64,000 bases of DNA from Candidatus Rokuibacteriota bacterium (GTDB taxonomy: Bacteria > Methylomirabilota > Methylomirabilia > Rokubacteriales > CSP1-6). A program made the position numbers and the translations under genes. The stretch's first letter is position 1; each line of letters opens with the position of its first letter. Of the stretch, positions 59,622 to 64,000 are shown piece after piece. The DNA is taken from the NCBI GenBank assembly GCA_003220615.1, contig QHTB01000134.1, positions 36,629-100,628 of the forward strand, given 5' to 3'. The notes below the pieces were generated by a model. It had not been told where the DNA came from. It was given only the letters and a program-made list of their open reading frames with translations, and ran no database searches.

Positions 59622-60428
59622 ATGACCTCGCCCTGGCCCAACGGCGCTCGCGTGGCCGTCATGTTGACCTTCGACTTCGACGCCGAGAGCGGTTGGCTCT
59701 CTCGCGATCCGTCGCACAAGGACCGACCCGGCGTCATCTCTCAGGGCCGGTATGGTCCGAACGTCGGCGTCCCGCGCCTCCTCGATCTGTTGCGCGTCGA
59801 GCAGGTGCCGGCGACGTTCTTCATCCCCGGGTGGGTGGCCGAGCAGTACCCGGACAAGGCGAAGAAGATCCGCGACGCCGGCTACGAGATCGGCCACCAC
59901 GGCTATCTCCACGAGCGGGCTCAGCCCGACGATCCCGAGAGTGAGAAGCGCGGCTTCGCGCGTGGCATGGGGGCGCTCGACCGCGTGCTGGGCCTGAAGC
60001 CCGCAGGGTACCGCGCGCCGAGCTGGGATCTCACGCCGCTCACGCTCTCGCTCGTGAAGCAGCACGGGATGTTCTACTCGTCGAACCTGATGGACAACGT
60101 GTTCCCCTACGTGCACCCCGGCACGTCCATCGTCGAGCTGCCCGTGCAGTGGACGCTCGACGACGCGCCGTTCTTCATGTTCCACCCCACGTTCCTCAAC
60201 CGGCCGATGAACAGCCCCGAGATCGTGTACGGGATCTGGCGCGACGAGTTCCTCGGGCTGTACGAGTGGGGCGGCCTCTTCAACCTCACGTGTCACCCGC
60301 ACACGATCGGCCACCCTTCGCGGCTCCTGATGCTGCGCAAGCTGATCCGCTTCATCAAAGGCCACGAGGGCGTGTGGTTCGCCACCGGACGCGAGGTGGC
60401 CCAGCACTGGCTCAAGGTCGCTCGATGA
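59622..60428 (+). CDS. Polysaccharide deacetylase-family (NodB-homology) hydrolase
   Basis: The 268-residue protein has the metal-dependent deacetylase motifs VAVMLTFDFDAESGWLS (motif 1, Asp) and GYEIGHHGYLHERAQ (motif 2, HxxxH), GYRAPSWDLTPLTL (motif 3), and NLTCHPHTIGHPSR (late His). No signal peptide is present, so it acts in the cytoplasm. The PuuE/allantoinase-like subgroup has this form, so amide hydrolysis of a small molecule is as likely as sugar deacetylation. It is translationally coupled (ATGA) to an epoxide hydrolase. Confidence 0.88.
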   Translation: MTSPWPNGARVAVMLTFDFDAESGWLSRDPSHKDRPGVISQGRYGPNVGVPRLLDLLRVEQVPATFFIPGWVAEQYPDKAKKIRDAGYEIGHHGYLHERAQPDDPESEKRGFARGMGALDRVLGLKPAGYRAPSWDLTPLTLSLVKQHGMFYSSNLMDNVFPYVHPGTSIVELPVQWTLDDAPFFMFHPTFLNRPMNSPEIVYGIWRDEFLGLYEWGGLFNLTCHPHTIGHPSRLLMLRKLIRFIKGHEGVWFATGREVAQHWLKVAR

Positions 60429-61573
60429 CGACGCCGACGCCGTTCCGGATCCACGTGCCCGATACCGTGCTCGCCGACCTGCGGGCCCGGCTCGAGCGCG
60501 TGCGATGGCCGGACGAGGCGCCGGGCGAGCGCTGGCGTTACGGGAGCGACCTCGCCTACATGAAGGAGCTCGTCGCGTACTGGCGCGACAAGTACGACTG
60601 GCGAGCCCACGAGACGGCCCTGAACCGCAACCGTCAGTTCACGGTCCCGGTCGGCGGCATCGGCGTTCACTTCATCCACGAGCTGGGCGTCGGACCCGAT
60701 CCGATGCCGTTGCTGCTGTCGCACGGCTGGCCCGGATCGATCGTGGAGTTCCAGCGCATCATCCCGATGCTCACCGACCCCGCGCGGTTCGGCGGCGATC
60801 CCGCGGACGCCTTCACGGTCGTCGCGCCCTCGCTGCCCGGCTACACGTTCTCGTTCGCGCCCAATCAGCCACGCTTCGGCATCGTCGAGATCGCCGACGT
60901 CTTCGCGACGCTGATGACCGACGTCCTCGGCTACCGGCGCTTCGCGGCGCAGGGCGGCGACTGGGGCGCGTTCGTCACGTCGGTGCTCGGCGCGTCGCAT
61001 CCGGACCGCCTGGCCGGCATTCACGTGAACCTGCTCGCCATCCGCCGCGATCTGACCGCGACGAAGCCGCCCACGCCCGAGGAACAGGCCTACCTCGTGG
61101 AGATCAAGAACTGGATGAGCGAGGAGACGGGCTACCAGGGGATCCAGGGCACCAAGCCTCAAACGCTCGCGTACGGCCTCACCGACTCGCCGGTCGGCCT
61201 GGCCGCGTGGATCGTCGAGAAGTTCCGGACGTGGAGCGACTGCGGCGGCGACGTGGACCGGCGGTTCGGCAAGGACGTCCTGCTGACGAACGTGATGCTC
61301 TACTGGGTGACCGGCGCCATCAACTCGTCGTTCTGGCCGTACTACGCGCGCAATCACAGCCCGTGGCCGATCACGGAGGACAAGCCGATCCGTGTCCCCA
61401 CGGCCTACGCGTCGTTCCCGCGCGAGATCCTGCATCCGCCGCGAGCGTGGGCCGAGCGCGTCTACAACATCCAGCGCTGGACGCCGATGACGGCCGGCGG
61501 GCACTTCGCCGCACTGGAAGAGCCGGAAGCCCTGGCCGCGGACGTCCGCGCCTTCTTCCGGCACCTCAGATGA
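60425..61573 (+). CDS. Epoxide hydrolase-family alpha/beta hydrolase
   Basis: The 382-residue protein has the epoxide hydrolase N-terminal domain (FRIHVPDTVLADLRARLERVRWPDE ... MKELVAYWRDKYDWRAHETALN). HGWPGSIVEFQRIIPMLTDP provides the oxyanion hole, AAQGGDWGAFVTSVLG carries the nucleophilic Asp, and a C-terminal GGHFAALEEPEALAADV carries the catalytic His. The lid contains the usual Tyr region. The ATG overlaps the deacetylase stop (ATGA), and its own stop overlaps the next gene (ATGA), making a three-gene coupled operon. Confidence 0.93.
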   Translation: MTTPTPFRIHVPDTVLADLRARLERVRWPDEAPGERWRYGSDLAYMKELVAYWRDKYDWRAHETALNRNRQFTVPVGGIGVHFIHELGVGPDPMPLLLSHGWPGSIVEFQRIIPMLTDPARFGGDPADAFTVVAPSLPGYTFSFAPNQPRFGIVEIADVFATLMTDVLGYRRFAAQGGDWGAFVTSVLGASHPDRLAGIHVNLLAIRRDLTATKPPTPEEQAYLVEIKNWMSEETGYQGIQGTKPQTLAYGLTDSPVGLAAWIVEKFRTWSDCGGDVDRRFGKDVLLTNVMLYWVTGAINSSFWPYYARNHSPWPITEDKPIRVPTAYASFPREILHPPRAWAERVYNIQRWTPMTAGGHFAALEEPEALAADVRAFFRHLR

Positions 61574-62430
61574 CCAGGGTGACGCTGGGCACCGCCACAC
61601 CGGGCGGTGGCTTTCCTGTGTACGGCCAGGCCGTGACCGAGACCATCCACGAGATCGACCCCACGCTCGAGATCGAGCCCCGCAACACCAAGGGGAGCAC
61701 CGAAAACGTGCCGCTGCTCGAGAAGGGCGAGGTCGACATCGCCCTCGTCCAGGGTGAGGTGGCCATCGAATCGATCGGCACGCTGCCCATCCTGACCGCG
61801 ATGTACGCGACCGCCGGGATGTTCGTCGTCCGGGCCGACTCGCGCTATCGGACGATCGACGACCTGCGCGGCCAGCCGATCGCCTTCGGCGCGCGCGGCT
61901 CGGGCCTGGTGATCCTGGCCCGTTACGTGCTCGACGGCCTCGGCCTCGATCAGCAGCGCGATTTCCAGGCGGTGTACCTCGACCGCGCGGGCGACGGCCC
62001 GGTCATGGTCCAGGACGGGCGTGTGGCGGCGCTCTGGGGCGGCGGACTCGGCTGGCCCGGATTCATGACGGTGGCCAAGTCGCCGGGCGGCGCTCGCTTC
62101 ATCGTGCCCGACGCGGATGGGATAAAACGCATCCAGGCCAAGCACCCCTTCCTCAAGACGCTCACGGTCCCGGCCGGTGCCTACCCCGGGATCGAGGCCC
62201 CACTGACCTCCGTCGGCTCGTGGAGCTTCGTCATGACGCGGCCGACTCTGCCCGAAGACGTAGCCTACCGCCTCGCGCATGCTCTCCACCGGGGTGAGGC
62301 CGCGCTGGCCAAGCGATTGCCCCAGGCGGCGGAGACGACGGCCCGGAACACGATCGACGCGGCGCCACGCGCAGATGCGATCCATCCCGGCGTGCGTCGC
62401 TATCTCAGAGAGGTCGGCCTCGGTCGCTGA
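61570..62430 (+). CDS. TAXI-family solute-binding protein lacking a signal peptide
   Basis: The 286-residue protein has VTLGTATPGGGFPVYGQAVTETIHE, IEPRNTKGSTENVPLLEKGEVDIALVQGEVA, LPILTAMYATAGMFVVRADS and IDDLRGQPIAFGARGSGLVILARYVLDGLGL, all diagnostic of TAXI-TRAP binding proteins. Unlike family members it begins at the mature domain, with no export signal, and no TRAP permease is nearby. The ATG overlaps the epoxide hydrolase stop. It may bind a metabolite in the cytoplasm, or the signal may have been lost through operon fusion. Confidence 0.88.
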   Translation: MTRVTLGTATPGGGFPVYGQAVTETIHEIDPTLEIEPRNTKGSTENVPLLEKGEVDIALVQGEVAIESIGTLPILTAMYATAGMFVVRADSRYRTIDDLRGQPIAFGARGSGLVILARYVLDGLGLDQQRDFQAVYLDRAGDGPVMVQDGRVAALWGGGLGWPGFMTVAKSPGGARFIVPDADGIKRIQAKHPFLKTLTVPAGAYPGIEAPLTSVGSWSFVMTRPTLPEDVAYRLAHALHRGEAALAKRLPQAAETTARNTIDAAPRADAIHPGVRRYLREVGLGR

Positions 62431-62689
62431 CGCGGTCCGAACGCGACGCGCGCGCTGTTCTCCGTCCGCCGCAGAACACCCGCAACGTCAGCGTGACGGT
62501 GGAAGAGTCGGCCCCTCTATCGTCCTGCTTAGGTTGCCGCAGCAGTGCCCGCGTGGGTTCCGGGTGCGTTCCTCCTGCATTCAAGAATTTAGGAGGCATA
62601 CTGAGAAAAGTTCTTCACAGCCGGTGGCGGCAATCGAGCAGTTCCTCCCGTTCGCTGCGTTGGCACAACGGATGCTGCCGTGAAGGAGC

Positions 62690-62815
62690 ATGACACTCGA
62701 GATCTTTCTGGTGGGCCTCATCTCCGTCGGCATCGCGCTCTGGGGCAAGTTCGAAGAGCGCCGTGAACAGCGGCAGGTGCGAGCCCACGTCCACCGGCCG
62801 AAGCGTAGAGCTTAG
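62690..62815 (+). CDS. 41-residue single-pass membrane protein
   Basis: This is too short for the ORF track. GAAGGAGC precedes the ATG. The frame reads MTLEIFLVGLISVGIALWGKF, then a strongly basic tail EERREQRQVRAHVHRPKRRA. One membrane helix with the basic end inside is clear. The ribosome site and composition support a real small gene, perhaps a membrane-complex accessory subunit; no partner is evident. Confidence 0.5.
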   Translation: MTLEIFLVGLISVGIALWGKFEERREQRQVRAHVHRPKRRA

Positions 62816-62949
62816 CCGGCCGCTCGCCGTCCAGTATCGGAGTCCTCCGGCATCATGGAGGACTGGCCGATCTTCGTGACCGTTCCCGATCCCTGTTGCC
62901 GTCGAGAGTGTAGGATAGGGCCCGCCAGCTCAAAGTCGAGGAGGGCCGC

Positions 62950-63135
62950 ATGCCGAACGTTACGATCCAGTGGTACGCAGGCCGCACCGACCAGCAGAAG
63001 CGCGAGATCGTGCAGGCGATCACCGACGCGATGGTGCGCATCGGCAAGACGACGCCCGATCAGGTCCACATCGTGTTCCAGGACGTGGAGAAAACGAACT
63101 GGGGAAATAAAGGAAGGCTTGCCAGCGATACGTAG
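62950..63135 (+). CDS. 4-oxalocrotonate tautomerase-family enzyme
   Basis: The 61-residue protein starts MPNVTIQWYAGRTDQQKREIVQAITDAMVRIGKTTPDQVHIVFQDVEKTNWG. The N-terminal Pro becomes the catalytic base after Met removal; the beta-alpha-beta unit and length are standard for 4-OT subunits, which assemble as hexamers. GAGGAG precedes the ATG. Its position between the small membrane gene and the pilus ATPase gives no hint of the substrate. Confidence 0.9.
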   Translation: MPNVTIQWYAGRTDQQKREIVQAITDAMVRIGKTTPDQVHIVFQDVEKTNWGNKGRLASDT

Positions 63136-63224
63136 CGGGTTGTAAAAGAGAATGTAGACAGCGCGGGTCCGGGGCGCAGGCCCTCCTGATCTAATCCTTC
63201 GGCATAGATCAAGGGGATAGCGAC

Positions 63225-64000
63225 GTGGCTACTTTTCTGCGCCCAGCAAAGCCGGACACGCGGCTGACCGCGCTCGCCAACGAGCGACGCAGCGTCCCCG
63301 ACATCGTCGATTCGATCCTCGACCAGGCCCTCGCCCGCCGCGCCAGCGACATTCATCTCGAGCCGGGCGCCGAAGGCATGATGGTGCGCTTTCGCGTCGA
63401 CGGCCTGCTCCAGCAAACCGCCGCCATCCCCGTCAGCGATCGCGCCGCCGTCGTCTCGCGCATCAAGATCATGGCGAACCTCGACATCGCCGAGCATCGC
63501 CTGCCCCACGACGGTCGCATCCGTCTGGTGCGAAAGGGACGCGCGCTCGATCTTCGCGTGTCGACCGTGCCGTCGCTCCACGGCGAAAAAGTCGTCCTGC
63601 GGCTGCTCGATCTCGACAGCGTGGCGATCCCGCTCGCCGGCTGCGGCCTCGCGCCCGATCATCTGCTGGCGCTTCAAGGACTGACGCGCCGGCCGCAGGG
63701 CACGATCCTCGTGACCGGCCCGACGGGCAGCGGCAAGACGTCCACGATCTACGCGTGCCTGAGCGACATCAAGTCCGAGACGACCAACATCGTGACGATC
63801 GAGGACCCGATCGAATACGAGATGGACGGCATCACGCAGATCGCCGTCCACGAGAAGATTGGTCTAACGTTTGCCCACTGCTTGCGCTCCGTCCTGCGCC
63901 AGGACCCCGACATCATTCTCGTCGGCGAGGTACGCGACCTGGAAACGGCGCGCATCGCCATGCAGGCGTCGCTCACGGGCCACCTCGTGTTCGCGACGCT
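63225..64000 (+). CDS. GspE/PilB-type secretion ATPase (cut by window edge)
   Basis: This is not in the ORF track because no stop is reached. A GTG after AAGGGG opens a frame continuing to the edge (258 codons). It has VPDIVDSILDQALARRASDIHLEPGAEGMMVRFRVDGLLQ, Walker A GPTGSGKTSTIYA, IVTIEDPIEYEMDGITQ, and RQDPDIILVGEVRDLETARIAMQASLTGH. It drives pilus extension or type II secretion. It lacks the ~150-residue N-terminal GspE_N domain common in PilB, starting almost directly at the N2 domain. Confidence 0.9.
   Translation, partial: MATFLRPAKPDTRLTALANERRSVPDIVDSILDQALARRASDIHLEPGAEGMMVRFRVDGLLQQTAAIPVSDRAAVVSRIKIMANLDIAEHRLPHDGRIRLVRKGRALDLRVSTVPSLHGEKVVLRLLDLDSVAIPLAGCGLAPDHLLALQGLTRRPQGTILVTGPTGSGKTSTIYACLSDIKSETTNIVTIEDPIEYEMDGITQIAVHEKIGLTFAHCLRSVLRQDPDIILVGEVRDLETARIAMQASLTGHLVFAT

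Noticed and set aside
62405-62599. 64-aa minus-strand ORF after the TAXI gene
   Set aside because: No ribosome site or recognisable domain; the gap 62431-62689 shows no gene I can support.

Overview
The window is high-GC bacterial chromosome, densely packed, with many four-base stop/start overlaps and frequent GTG or TTG starts. Gene content suggests a Candidatus Rokubacteria / Methylomirabilota-like soil or subsurface lineage. Pointers are a tungsten aldehyde:ferredoxin oxidoreductase, a pyruvoyl-type arginine decarboxylase, Dpp-type permease operons without ATPases, stray solute-binding proteins, and a recX-recA...thpR-cinA-pgpA-rimO-yajQ-lolA neighbourhood. The lineage is an inference; no marker gene settles it.

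Region 1 (1-6.7 kb) starts with the 3' end of a phosphatidylserine synthase-like gene and a wrecked response regulator, then an intact tRNA-Val(UAC). The 5' half of that tRNA recurs as a 43-bp direct repeat (one mismatch) at 6655-6697. Between the copies lies a ~6 kb accessory segment: LysR regulator, two SDR oxidoreductases, a truncated NTF2-like gene, a peroxiredoxin-like gene with an in-frame TGA exactly at the catalytic Cys position (probable selenoprotein, followed by a SECIS-like hairpin), a PIN-like gene and decayed gene fragments.

Region 2 (6.7-22.5 kb): a PadR regulator with its own operator, a TPR-TPR-AOR operon, a HAD hydrolase overlapping rarA, ddl and murG separated by a repeat array, an endonuclease III relative divergent from an NMT1-like binding protein, and maf.

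Region 3 (22.2-28.7 kb) is a divergent polyamine cluster: speD-speE-DUF4321-maf to the left, and pyruvoyl arginine decarboxylase, agmatinase, two methyltransferase-type genes and rlmI to the right. Together they encode arginine -> agmatine -> putrescine -> spermidine. A second array of the same repeat family follows.

Region 4 (28.7-35.1 kb): alaS followed by overlapping histidine kinase, response regulator, GAF-histidine kinase and metallo-beta-lactamase-fold genes. The second kinase has no ordinary start codon and sits in the +1 frame across a GTC TGA C junction.

Region 5 (35.1-49.3 kb): small secreted and unknown proteins (including an STN + HEAT-repeat protein), recA-pilT-recX-GNAT, an orphan mlaC with tiny membrane partners, then lolA-yajQ-rimO-pgpA-cinA-TPR-thpR, all on the minus strand and mostly overlapping.

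Region 6 (49.4-64 kb): two divergent peptide-transporter operons (binding protein plus two permeases each, no ATPases), the second ending in a MetE-like gene; two unknown genes; a cupin; a PilZ protein; an operon of polysaccharide deacetylase, epoxide hydrolase and a TAXI-type binding protein without signal peptide; a tautomerase; and a GspE/PilB ATPase cut by the window edge.
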